A DNA stretch of 64,000 nucleotides from the NCBI RefSeq assembly GCF_035317345.1, contig NZ_JAYKTU010000002.1. The stretch is one strand, 5' to 3'. A program made the translations under genes and the position numbers. The notes beneath the pieces were generated by a model. That model was not told where the DNA came from, did not search any database, and saw only the letters and a list, made by a program, of their open reading frames with translations. This document shows, one piece after another, positions 19,268-27,560 of this stretch (positions are counted from its first letter, which is position 1; every line of letters begins with the position of its first letter). Source of the stretch: Cellvibrio fontiphilus (GTDB lineage Bacteria > Pseudomonadota > Gammaproteobacteria > Pseudomonadales > Cellvibrionaceae).

Positions 19268-19308
19268 TAAACATCAGCGGCCTGTAATCAATAAAAAATA
19301 AACAAATA

Positions 19309-19346
19309 AAAAACGCCGATTAGAGCGACTAGTCGGCGTTTTTTAT
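19309..19346 (+). terminator. rho-independent terminator after nhaD
   Basis: Stem ACGCCGA-TAG/CTA-TCGGCGT with one mismatch, A-rich left flank and six T on the right. Confidence 0.88.
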
Positions 19347-19617
19347 TCGCATAAATGCAATTTGCAATCTACATTCATTTCGGTGCGATATTTTTTGCAC
19401 TGCAGAAATAATACACGGTGTCGGCAAATTCAACCAACAACGTGTGCTGCGTAATATCGCGTAATACCCACCGGATTATCACGCAGGATATTATGATCTG
19501 TGATTACTCATTGTCTGATTTTTAATATTCAACGAGTAATTGATTCACCGCTAAACAGGGAGTTGATAACTATGCGGAACCTTCTAAAAAAACTTGCAAC
19601 TAAAATAAGGATTCGTT
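19347..19617 (+). other. non-coding leader upstream of nucleoside hydrolase gene
   Basis: AT-rich stretch with no gene. It holds two close GCGTAATA copies (19449-19470) and an AAGGA ribosome site just before 19618. A promoter for the nucleoside hydrolase/heme protein genes should lie here; I see no convincing -35/-10 pair or known operator. Confidence 0.4.
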
Positions 19618-20649
19618 ATGACAAACCTCACACCACCCGCCCAAGTATTAATTGATACCGACGCCGATTTTGATGACTACCTGGCGATGCTGTATCTACT
19701 CAAACATCCCGCCATTCAAGTAACTGGCATCACCGTTACCGGTACTGGTGATGTGCATTTAACACCCGGAGTGCGTAATGTCAGCAATATGCTCACATTG
19801 CTCAGTGATCCCGCTGCACTAAAAATCCCTGTTGCGCGCGGTGCACAAGCGCCAATGATTTACAGCAACACCTTTCCCGGCAGTGACCGCACCGCGGCCA
19901 ATGAGCATTACAACGCTGAATTTCCTGCCACTAATCCAACGCCCACGCTTGATTGCGCACAAACTTTTTTGCGCAACTATTTTATCAATAGCACTACCCC
20001 CACCACGGTATTGTGTATTGGTGGTGGCTCCAATTATGGAAAGTTATTTGAATCAGCCAAAAGCGATCCGCAATTGCACGCGGCGCTGCAGAAAAATATA
20101 ACCCGCATTGTGATGATGGGCGGTAATTTATTACCGGAATTTACCCCTCCCGGTTTTGATGGTGCAGAGGGAAATATTCAAGCCACCATGCAGCCCACAC
20201 CCTACTACACCAACAAAGTAGCAGAGTGGAATATTTTTGTGGATGTACGCGGCGCCGAAGAAATTTTTGCCAGTGGTATTCCTATCACTCTGGTTGCCTT
20301 GAATGCAACCCAACAAGTGCCAATTACCGATGCGTTTGTTGCAAAAATAAAACAAATCAATAATCCCGCCACCAACTTTCTCTATGCGGTATTAACCAGC
20401 AGCACTATCAAAGGCGGTATAGGGAAATACCTGGATTTTTGGGATCCGCTCGCCGCCTGTGTATTAACTACCCCTTCACTAGTCACGACACAAACCTTGT
20501 CGCTGCGAGTTGAGCAACAACTCAATGAAGAAGACGATAAGTCCGGCATGATCATTGTGGACAACCAGCGCGGCCATCCGCTTGACGTTGCACTCAGCGC
20601 CAACGCCGATGCGGTGTACAACACCTATTTGGAAATTATCGCGCGTTAA
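19618..20649 (+). CDS. inosine/uridine-preferring nucleoside hydrolase family protein
   Basis: A 343-residue protein of the IUNH fold. The calcium-binding aspartate cluster near the N-terminus is present as DTDADFDD (residues 13-20, family DxDPGxDD), and VMMGGNLL and the C-terminal FWDPLAA also match the family, which cleaves the N-glycosidic bond of nucleosides. The usual PG after the first Asp pair is replaced by AD-F, so catalytic detail may differ. No signal peptide is visible although the two genes that follow encode exported heme proteins. AAGGA precedes the start. Confidence 0.85.
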   Translation: MTNLTPPAQVLIDTDADFDDYLAMLYLLKHPAIQVTGITVTGTGDVHLTPGVRNVSNMLTLLSDPAALKIPVARGAQAPMIYSNTFPGSDRTAANEHYNAEFPATNPTPTLDCAQTFLRNYFINSTTPTTVLCIGGGSNYGKLFESAKSDPQLHAALQKNITRIVMMGGNLLPEFTPPGFDGAEGNIQATMQPTPYYTNKVAEWNIFVDVRGAEEIFASGIPITLVALNATQQVPITDAFVAKIKQINNPATNFLYAVLTSSTIKGGIGKYLDFWDPLAACVLTTPSLVTTQTLSLRVEQQLNEEDDKSGMIIVDNQRGHPLDVALSANADAVYNTYLEIIAR

Positions 20650-20720
20650 AAATCCTGATCACTCTTAGCCAAATATTTTAACGACTGGCGAATATTTTTA
20701 TTATCAATAAGGACCGTGTT

Positions 20721-22085
20721 ATGAAACGTACTTTATTTGCACTAGCCTGCATTTTTGCAGCCAATACAACCCTCGCCGAAAACGCCAAAACCGAGGCCTA
20801 TCGCGATGCTGCCATTCCCGCACCAAAAGACTGGCAAGGGCCCAAGTTTAGTCTGAGCCACAATTACCCCAAACAACAACCTGCGCCTTGTACTGCCGCT
20901 GAATGCCCTTGGCTTGCGATTGATTTAAATATGCAAACCGATTTTTCCGCCGCCGGTGTGCCCTCCTGGGAAAAAAATTCGGTGTATAACCAATACATCA
21001 TGAGTATTTTAAATTATGTGAAACAAGGTCAAACCCTGGACCTGAATAATGCAGAAGGTTTAAAGACCCGGGTCGATGGCAAAGATAAATGGTTTCACAT
21101 TCCCTGGATGGCATTTGACCAACACACCGGACGCGAATTTGTGCACGGCTTAACCAATGAACGCACTGCAGTAATCAGCGATTTTTACGGCGAAGAACGT
21201 CAGGGTTTACACGGGCTGCCCAATGCCAAAACAGGCACTCAAGCCGGTTTTGAAACCTGGGCAGTCGGTATGTACAACAACTATGGCGGCTACACCATCG
21301 GCCAAAGTTGGAGTAAAAAAGGCACGCCCAATATCGAAACCATTAATGGTATTACCTCCACCAAAGGTATGCCGTTTATGCAAGGTACGGTGGTGGTGAA
21401 ATTTTTATTTACCACTGCAACACCAACAGATGTTCCCTATTTGACGGGCAGCCCGACATGGCAGGCAGATCGCCATGTAGAAACCAACAATAGATTTTCC
21501 TGTGAACGTAAAGTGCAAGAAGTGCGTTTGGTGCAGGTGGATGTAGCAGTAGTAGATGAACGCTCACCCAGCCGCTGGGTGTATGGCACCTTTGCCTATA
21601 TCAACGGCCCCGGCAAAACCGTGTGGGACAATTTACAACCCGTTGGTTTGCAATGGGGTATGGACCCTTGGACATTCCCCGCCGTACCGAAAGCGGAATC
21701 CATTGCGCCACGCCAGAGTGTGTTGAATAAATCCATTAGCGCCTTTGAACATTTTGGTTGCAATGGTCGCCTCGCTGGGCCGGTCGATAACAAACTCAGC
21801 TCCTGCATGTCCTGTCACGGTGGCGCTTTTGCTAACACCGCAGGCAATACTTTTGCCACTGGCGCTTATGGCCCACCTATTTTTGGTTTCCCCGGCATCT
21901 GTGAGCAATACAGTCAGGACAATGTGGAATATTTCCAAACCATTCAATTCCCGCAAGCATACACCGGCGGAAATTATCCAGACGCAATGAATCTGGACAC
22001 CTCGTTGCAAATGCAAATCGCACTGCAAGAGTGGTCACTGTTTAAAGCAAAAGGCAAAGCTGCTGCCGCCTGCGAGGTGAAATAA
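20721..22085 (+). CDS. exported monoheme c-type protein of unknown function (paralogue 1)
   Basis: A 454-residue protein with a signal peptide (residues 1-19, ending TLAEN) and a single heme-attachment motif CMSCH at 362-366 near the C-terminus. The other 340 residues match no family I can name. The segment WVYGTFAYINGPG (287-299) corresponds to WVWATFEQVDNLG of the next gene, so the two are diverged paralogues. Several extra cysteines suggest disulfides. Periplasmic location is expected. The stop overlaps the next start (TAATG), so the pair is translationally coupled; the subunits may form a complex. Confidence 0.8.
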   Translation: MKRTLFALACIFAANTTLAENAKTEAYRDAAIPAPKDWQGPKFSLSHNYPKQQPAPCTAAECPWLAIDLNMQTDFSAAGVPSWEKNSVYNQYIMSILNYVKQGQTLDLNNAEGLKTRVDGKDKWFHIPWMAFDQHTGREFVHGLTNERTAVISDFYGEERQGLHGLPNAKTGTQAGFETWAVGMYNNYGGYTIGQSWSKKGTPNIETINGITSTKGMPFMQGTVVVKFLFTTATPTDVPYLTGSPTWQADRHVETNNRFSCERKVQEVRLVQVDVAVVDERSPSRWVYGTFAYINGPGKTVWDNLQPVGLQWGMDPWTFPAVPKAESIAPRQSVLNKSISAFEHFGCNGRLAGPVDNKLSSCMSCHGGAFANTAGNTFATGAYGPPIFGFPGICEQYSQDNVEYFQTIQFPQAYTGGNYPDAMNLDTSLQMQIALQEWSLFKAKGKAAAACEVK

Positions 22086-23554
22086 TGAAAAAATTATTAT
22101 TGGCAGTTAGTGTCCTGGCCATTGCCAGTGGCAGCGCCGTTGCGCAAGAAAATATTTATAAAAATCTGCAACCCACCATTAGTGGCACCCCACTCAATGA
22201 AGTGCCAGCACAACCTTTTGCCGCCTCAGGGGTAGTGAAGCGCCCCTTCTTTGATTATTTTAATTGGCAAAATTTTATTGCGTTAATGTGGCCCAGCAAG
22301 GTGCAATCTCACGGCATTCCCTATAAACCGCAGGATGCAAAAGTCTTTGGTAAATACACGAAAGATTTACAACCAGTGTGGCTGGGGTGGAAATCGGCGT
22401 TTGATTTATTCCCGCAAAATGGCGATAAACCTATCGCCTGGGAACAAAATAACGGCACCGCCGCCTGCCGTAATATTAAAGCGGGTGACACACGTCCGGT
22501 ATTAATTACCGGCTCTAAATTCACCTCGGTGGCAGACGAACTGGATCAAGCCTTTGGCGGCCCACTGCCAGATCAAACCGGTTTATTTACACGCTATGAA
22601 GTGCGCATGAATAAAGTGGAATACGATTTTGTGCGCAGCAATGGCTATTACAACAAAAGTAACTGGCCAGCCGATGGCATTACCCTGCCCGCTGGCGATG
22701 GTGAAGAGGTTGCAGGTGTAATAGAAGTTAAAGCCGCCTGGCGGGATTTACGCAAAGTGGATAAAAAATTCCACTCGCGTTTTTTCACCTTGGAAAATGC
22801 GCTGGTTTCCATTCCAAACACCTGTACCGACAAACCCAACAGCATGATTGTATGCGATTGCGAACCGACTACTGTTGGTCTGGTAGGCTTTCACATAGCA
22901 CAAAAAACACCGGATTTTCCGCAGTGGGTTTGGGCTACCTTTGAACAGGTGGATAATTTGGGCGAAGACCCAAGCACACCCAAGGACATGCAACCATCCT
23001 ATTACGATCCGGAGCTTTATAAAAAGTATCCACACGTATTGCGAGCAAATCCGGCGGCTCACCCGGGCTCCAATCGTGTACCTGATGCTAACGATTTTAA
23101 TCCCGAGCCAATCAACGTCGTGCGTTTGAGCCAAATTCCCGATACCCCCAAACCCGCCGCCGGTGAACAGGATTACTCCACCACTGGCATGAATAATATG
23201 TATCGCAAAATGCTCAAAGGCACTGTGTGGGAGCACTATCAACTGATTGGCAGCCAATGGCCGCAATTGCCTTCTATTTCACCCAAAACCCCTACCGATG
23301 GCGATTTTGGCTGTGAGGACGGCACCGAAGTGCAAGCCGGTGGCATGCCTTTCCCGCAATGCCAAGTGGCGAACGTGACAATGGAAACCTATCACCAATA
23401 CGACAGCTGCATGAACTGCCACCAAGGTGCACAACGCGCCGGTGCAGATTTCAGCTGGCTACTGGCAACACGCGCTTATTTAGGCGAGCCACCTCAAACC
23501 ATTTCACACACTATTTCACACAAAACCATTTCACACGAAATCAAATCTGAATAA
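22085..23554 (+). CDS. exported monoheme c-type protein of unknown function (paralogue 2)
   Basis: A 489-residue protein with a signal peptide (ending AVAQEN, residue 20) and one heme motif CMNCH at 442-446. The central AQKTPDFPQWVWATFEQVDN (271-290) is a pattern I have seen in other uncharacterised heme-containing periplasmic proteins. Its start codon overlaps the stop of the preceding paralogue. The last residues contain three copies of TISH, encoded by an imperfect repeat. Function is unknown: an electron-transfer subunit or a MauG-like oxidase are both possible, with no direct evidence for either. A strong terminator follows at once. Confidence 0.8.
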   Translation: MKKLLLAVSVLAIASGSAVAQENIYKNLQPTISGTPLNEVPAQPFAASGVVKRPFFDYFNWQNFIALMWPSKVQSHGIPYKPQDAKVFGKYTKDLQPVWLGWKSAFDLFPQNGDKPIAWEQNNGTAACRNIKAGDTRPVLITGSKFTSVADELDQAFGGPLPDQTGLFTRYEVRMNKVEYDFVRSNGYYNKSNWPADGITLPAGDGEEVAGVIEVKAAWRDLRKVDKKFHSRFFTLENALVSIPNTCTDKPNSMIVCDCEPTTVGLVGFHIAQKTPDFPQWVWATFEQVDNLGEDPSTPKDMQPSYYDPELYKKYPHVLRANPAAHPGSNRVPDANDFNPEPINVVRLSQIPDTPKPAAGEQDYSTTGMNNMYRKMLKGTVWEHYQLIGSQWPQLPSISPKTPTDGDFGCEDGTEVQAGGMPFPQCQVANVTMETYHQYDSCMNCHQGAQRAGADFSWLLATRAYLGEPPQTISHTISHKTISHEIKSE

Positions 23555-23565
23555 TATGCAAGATC

Positions 23566-23604
23566 AAAAAAAGCGGCGGCCAGATAAATGGCCGTCACTT
23601 TTTT
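23566..23604 (+). terminator. rho-independent terminator after the heme-protein pair
   Basis: Stem AGCGGCGGCCA with its near-complement (one mismatch, one G-T), loop GATAAA, A6 before and T6 after; begins 12 bases past the stop. Confidence 0.9.
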
Positions 23605-23735
23605 ATGTGCAGGATATCGACATCCCTCATCTCACCGAACGAGCATTATCATCCTGGCGCATCTTCTGCGCCTTACGACTCGCCCGCACCACCTTACCTA
23701 TGGCACCTGCTCTATCAATGGGTATCTGCATAAAT

Positions 23736-23807
23736 AATCCTCACGGTTGTGAGGATTTTTATGAAACAGAGATGTTTTTAGAGGAAATCCTCACGATCAT
23801 GAGGATT
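23736..23807. repeat. twin palindromes AATCCTCAC..GTGAGGATT
   Basis: First copy 23736-23757: nine-base arms AATCCTCAC/GTGAGGATT around GGTT, followed by T5. Second copy 23786-23807: arms AATCCTCA/TGAGGATT around six bases. Start-to-start distance is 50 bases, about five helical turns. They could be a two-site operator or small mobile palindromes. No intact gene adjoins them. Confidence 0.6.
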
Positions 23808-23834
23808 AATTTTGAACAGCAAGCCAGATCACAC

Positions 23835-24136
23835 CTAAGCCTTCGCAACTAGGCTGTCTTTTACTCTTGGTTGATTATGCAAAAACAACACTAAATTTTT
23901 TACGGTGGTTACTTTATTCCAATAGGGATTAGCTTCCAACCTGCTCATTCCTGAACATGGTTGTAAACCTCTCGCATGATTTTGGTATCAACATTGCGAT
24001 AATCAAATGATCGTGCGTAACGGCAAATATCTGAGTTACTGCGGCTTAGCGCAATAGAGCGCAAATGGCGGTAATGCAAAAATGCAATGCATGAGCCGAT
24101 AAAAATTAGAATGCCAAAACCTACGATGATTTCCAT
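23835..24136 (-). pseudogene. broken small membrane protein gene
   Basis: The first 63 codons (ATG at 24136) encode a membrane segment (residues 2-20) and then ICRYARSFDYRNVDTKIMREVY, a pattern I recognise from small conserved proteins with an N-terminal anchor. That frame stops at 23945. In another frame, from about 23954 to a stop at 23835, the strand reads RLEANPYWNKVTTVKNLV followed by LFLHNQPR, which looks like the C-terminus of the same protein. The two frames differ by two bases. A frameshift, or an internal deletion of a middle part, would explain this. The short first frame may still be translated. Confidence 0.55.
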
Positions 24137-24224
24137 TTTTGCGTTTTCAGGAGATTTGTTTTATTTACACATTACAGGTTGTAAGCCGAGGCGATATTGT
24201 AGGGCACGCTTCGCGCAGCAAGCC

Positions 24225-24244
24225 GCCGAACGTTGCAGTTCGGC
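24225..24244. repeat. short palindrome next to the RAYT locus
   Basis: GCCGAAC/GTTCGGC with a six-base loop, no T tract. It lies in the non-coding stretch between the broken gene and the REP-like repeat. Confidence 0.4.
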
Positions 24245-24287
24245 CAATTGCAGGCATTTACATAGAAGATCGTAGCAACTTATTAGT

Positions 24288-24322
24288 GTAGGTGCGATTA
24301 GCGCAGCGTAATCGTACGCATG
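24288..24322 (+). repeat. REP-like palindromic repeat, left copy
   Basis: A 35-base element with an internal imperfect palindrome CGATTAGCGCAGCGTAATCG. It ends at the base before the transposase stop codon. Its reverse complement matches 24888-24922 at 34 of 35 positions. Confidence 0.8.
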
Positions 24323-24853
24323 TTATTCACCAGCTTCTATTTTTATGCTGTTATCCCCAAACCAGTTTGCAGGGTAAATCCCTGCTTTTACATATTTATG
24401 AAATGTTGAGTAAGGCCAATCAACAACACGATTGACCAGTTTGTGCTTTACAGGATTGCGATGTATGTAATCGAAATGTTGCTTGAAATCATATTCATCG
24501 CGTATCCAGTGCTCCCAGTAATGCCTTTGCCAAATACCGCGTTCGCCATTTTTAATTCGTACTGGTGACCGATGTTCTTGTGGAGGAATGGCTTTTGAAA
24601 AGTAGGTTTTAATCAATCGCCAACGTGTAGCATAGTCAGTATCACCCTCTGGAAGTCGCCAGAGGCAATGCATGTGATCAGGTAAAACCACCCAAGCGAT
24701 AATCTCAAATGGGCGCGCACAGTGAACCTTTTTAATGCAGGCCTTTAGGGTTGTAATTTCCTCTATCAACAAATTGTTGTCATGGCGTTGCAGCAAGTTG
24801 ACGGTAAAAAACCAGGTAGAACCAGGCATTTGTAAACGGCGATAATTGGGCAT
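24323..24853 (-). CDS. REP-associated tyrosine transposase (RAYT, Y1/HUH family)
   Basis: A 176-residue Y1 transposase of the TnpA_REP (IS200/IS605-like) type. The metal-binding HUH motif is HMH in WVVLPDHMHCLW, and the candidate nucleophile tyrosine is in HFDYIHRNPVKH. The N-terminus NYRRLQMPGSTWFFT is the family opening. Family length is usually 150-200 residues, so it looks complete. It lies between two REP-like repeats in inverted orientation, the expected substrates. RAYTs are usually domesticated, single-copy genes that mobilise REP elements. Confidence 0.92.
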   Translation of the reverse strand: MPNYRRLQMPGSTWFFTVNLLQRHDNNLLIEEITTLKACIKKVHCARPFEIIAWVVLPDHMHCLWRLPEGDTDYATRWRLIKTYFSKAIPPQEHRSPVRIKNGERGIWQRHYWEHWIRDEYDFKQHFDYIHRNPVKHKLVNRVVDWPYSTFHKYVKAGIYPANWFGDNSIKIEAGE

Positions 24854-24887
24854 TTCCTTGCCTCCTGAAATTTGTCGATTGATTTTT

Positions 24888-24922
24888 CATGCGTACGATT
24901 ACGCTGCGCTAATCGTACCTAC
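24888..24922 (-). repeat. REP-like palindromic repeat, right copy
   Basis: Inverted copy of 24288-24322 with one mismatch, starting 34 bases upstream of the transposase start. It is followed by a short TACGGGC tandem (24920-24934). Confidence 0.8.
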
Positions 24923-24949
24923 GGGCTACGGGCTTAAAAACCATAAGTT

Positions 24950-25441
24950 TTATTGATTTTTTAGTTGTTTGCCCCACTTACTAGACATAAAAATAAAACC
25001 CAATAAGCCAACCATAATTGCAACATCGGCTACATTAAAAACACCAGTTTTTAAAGAGCTGGCTTGTAATAGCATGAAGTCAACTACACGGCCATCATTT
25101 AGCGCACGATCATATAGGTTGCCAAACCCACCGGAGAGTATAAGCAACGCTACAGCAAAGCTATATTTATTCATTGGTTTTATTAGAACATAAGTTAAGC
25201 CACCAACTAGAACCAAGCCAACTAGAAGTGTAAAAACAAAGAACCGAATGTTTTCGGGAAGATAAGCTCCGAGACTCAACATAGCACCAGTATTTTCATG
25301 ATATGTGAGAGTAAGAAAACCATTTAAAAATGATAATTGTTCTTGCCCGTTTAATAGGACTACAGCCTGCTGCTTAGTGTAACGATCACATACAACAAGA
25401 GGGACAAAAATTAACAGAATAAATAACGCTTTAATTTTCAT
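24950..25441 (-). CDS. lspA: lipoprotein signal peptidase (type II)
   Basis: A 163-residue inner-membrane aspartyl protease with four hydrophobic segments. Family boxes are visible: CDRYTKQQA (18-26), NTGAMLSLG (50-58), GGFGNLYDRALNDGRVVDF (104-122) and VFNVADVAI (134-142). By comparison with E. coli LspA the catalytic pair is D121 and D139. It cleaves prolipoproteins before the lipidated cysteine. The start is ATG at 25441 with a GAG upstream; a longer frame to 25582 has no support. It is not next to ileS, so it may be a second copy. Confidence 0.9.
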   Translation of the reverse strand: MKIKALFILLIFVPLVVCDRYTKQQAVVLLNGQEQLSFLNGFLTLTYHENTGAMLSLGAYLPENIRFFVFTLLVGLVLVGGLTYVLIKPMNKYSFAVALLILSGGFGNLYDRALNDGRVVDFMLLQASSLKTGVFNVADVAIMVGLLGFIFMSSKWGKQLKNQ

Positions 25442-25773
25442 ATTGACTCGATAAACAAATTCGACAATTAACAGTTTATTAGACGGCCTAAGCCGTATAT
25501 CCACAGCCATATATCTTTTTCGGCTGCACTTTATCTGCCTCGGATTCATCTTTAAAAACAAACACCAACCAATTCCATGCAAAATATAAGCTATTGAGAA
25601 TGCCGCCTTGGCAGTTTATCTCGGCAGCATGTTAAGGAGTTATTTATTTTTTTACCATGAAAAAAAGCCCGGCGCATTGGCCGGGCAAACCTGAGGGACA
25701 AACAAAACAACGTTAAAACAGACTAATAAATAAGTTCGCTATTTTTATCACTGTTGCATTCGAATCACGGCAA
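25442..25773. other. non-coding stretch between lspA and the esterase gene
   Basis: No supported gene. It contains the lspA promoter side (about 25442-25600) and the minus-strand terminator of the esterase gene at 25660-25686. Confidence 0.6.
25660..25686 (-). terminator. rho-independent terminator after the CE1 esterase
   Basis: On the minus strand GCCCGGC/GCCGGGC stem followed by a T7 tract. Confidence 0.9.
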
Positions 25774-27426
25774 TTAAAACCGATTAAAGAAGTTCCATGC
25801 TCCAGAGCTGTAGAATGATGGTTGGGTGTGACCACCGTTGAACGAACACCAGACAACAGGTTTACCTGCTGAACAGTTTTGGTACTCCACACAGGGGGAT
25901 GGCTGCACCGGCACAGTCGTGTTAGAGCAACCGTTTGCCCTGAGGTAAGCATCACGGGCTTGAGCGCCAGAACTATGACTTACCACAGTGTCGCTGGTGC
26001 CGTGCGCAATCCAGGCCGCAGTCGCTGAACCGCTATCCACATGAGGCGTCAAGAAGGCACCGGATACAGGCGCGATAGCACGGAAGGTGGTTGGCAATTC
26101 GCGGCCCACTGCAAAAGACATCATGCCGCCGTAACTCCAACCGGTAGAGAAAATACGGCTTTCGTCGATACACAGGGATGACTTCAGCTGGGTTAGCATC
26201 GACTGCAAAAAAGCTATGTCGCGGCCATTGGCATTTGTCCATCCGTCGGTGCCGGCGGCACGATCAGGTGCAACGAAAATCGCAGTGTTATTAGAAAGGC
26301 TTTTCATACCGTAGTAGCCTTGGCCTACAACATCGTTCGCACTACCGCCGCGCCAGTGCCAACCGAAAACCAACTTGTAGGGATTGTTCTGGTTGTAGTT
26401 GCTCGGGATATCCAACACGTATTCGCGGTTCAAACCATTTACGTTAATGGTACGACGGCCACTCGTTAATTTAGCCGGGGCGCCACAGCCAGCCGAACCG
26501 ACACCAGTACCGCCAGCTGATGACGAACTGCTGGAGACCGAAGAACTGCTTGAACGAGGCTCGCCCGTGACGCTACCGAAATTGATGTAACCGGCGCAAT
26601 GCAACCATTCGCTGGGCGCTCCGCCACCGCAACGGTTATTTCCCCAAGCTCCAGTATTTTCTGTCTGCACTTCTGCTTGACGGGTTACGCCGTTGACGTT
26701 GACGTAATCGATACGTACATCGGCATTGCCGCCATCATCATTAGTAAATGCAACAACTACATCGCCAACCAGAGCCGTTTCTACCGTGTAATTGTTCATG
26801 ACGGTGCTCAAGCTCCAGGACTGCACTTCAGCACCACCTACGCTGAGAGTGATGGACTCGGTCGCTGTTGTGCCAAGTGCACGCACGGTAATAGCGTTAC
26901 GAGCACCTGTCGGGATAGATGAAGCAGCGCGTGATGATGAACCCAATGCAACGGATGCGCTGGAGCGCGAAGAACTCACCACCGGTGTACTGCTTGCCGC
27001 AGAACTGGCTGGCGCAGTTGCTCCGCCACAAGCGGCACCATTAACTATTGGGCGCTCCGCACTACCGCCATTTTTTTCACCTTGAAAACCAAACGAAATA
27101 CTTTGGCCAACAGCGATGCTGCCGTTCCATGACATATTGCTGGCAGAGTAAGGATTGCTGCCAGAAAAATTCGCATTCCAACCGTTAGTCATGCGGTTAG
27201 TGGCATATTGCCAATTCACATTCCAATTATTAATAGGCGCGCCCGTATCATTTTTTATGGTGATGCTAGCGGTAAAGCCGTTTGACCATTCGCTATCCAC
27301 CGTATAGGTACAACTGGCAGATGCGGTTTGTGCAGCCGTGGACAGTAACAGAGCGGCACCTAAAACACAGGTCGCCTGCTGGACTTTTTTAACGAGGTGC
27401 GGAGGGGACGAAATGATTTTATACAT
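25774..27426 (-). CDS. secreted CBM2-CBM60-like-CE1 esterase (feruloyl/acetyl xylan esterase type)
   Basis: A 550-residue modular secreted enzyme. Signal peptide 1-37; CBM2 about 38-134 with its flanking cysteines C39 and C133; Ser-rich linker 135-172; a CBM60/CBM36-like beta-sandwich about 175-286; second Ser linker 290-306; esterase 310-550. The esterase has nucleophile S431 in GWSYGG, D479 in HGTSDT and H533 in GGHTQP, a complete alpha/beta-hydrolase triad of the CE1/LpqC type. Family knowledge suggests release of ferulate or acetate from arabinoxylan. Which of the two is not decidable here. It is the last gene of the xylan cluster and has its own terminator. Confidence 0.87.
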   Translation of the reverse strand: MYKIISSPPHLVKKVQQATCVLGAALLLSTAAQTASASCTYTVDSEWSNGFTASITIKNDTGAPINNWNVNWQYATNRMTNGWNANFSGSNPYSASNMSWNGSIAVGQSISFGFQGEKNGGSAERPIVNGAACGGATAPASSAASSTPVVSSSRSSASVALGSSSRAASSIPTGARNAITVRALGTTATESITLSVGGAEVQSWSLSTVMNNYTVETALVGDVVVAFTNDDGGNADVRIDYVNVNGVTRQAEVQTENTGAWGNNRCGGGAPSEWLHCAGYINFGSVTGEPRSSSSSVSSSSSSAGGTGVGSAGCGAPAKLTSGRRTINVNGLNREYVLDIPSNYNQNNPYKLVFGWHWRGGSANDVVGQGYYGMKSLSNNTAIFVAPDRAAGTDGWTNANGRDIAFLQSMLTQLKSSLCIDESRIFSTGWSYGGMMSFAVGRELPTTFRAIAPVSGAFLTPHVDSGSATAAWIAHGTSDTVVSHSSGAQARDAYLRANGCSNTTVPVQPSPCVEYQNCSAGKPVVWCSFNGGHTQPSFYSSGAWNFFNRF

Positions 27427-27450
27427 TATTCAGTTCCTTGTTAGCGCATG

Positions 27451-27487
27451 AAAAAAGTGCCGCTATGATCCTGGGCATAAACGGCAC
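27451..27487 (-). terminator. rho-independent terminator after the GH43 gene
   Basis: On the minus strand GTGCCG..ATG / CAT..CGGCAC stem with a T6 tract, just before the esterase start. Confidence 0.75.
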
Positions 27488-27560
27488 ACCGGGTGGTTGA
27501 CTGATTTTTCTTGGTATAGTTTTTCAGCGCTTAAGGTGCTTTAAAAAGCATGGGGTTTAT

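Noticed and set aside
23736..23807. start of a CRISPR array
   Set aside because: Only two palindromic units, with no further repeats of constant spacing and no cas genes in the window.
23556..23852. 98-codon plus-strand frame after the heme-protein pair
   Set aside because: It starts inside the terminator hairpin, crosses both twin palindromes and overlaps the broken minus-strand gene. It has no convincing ribosome site or protein pattern.
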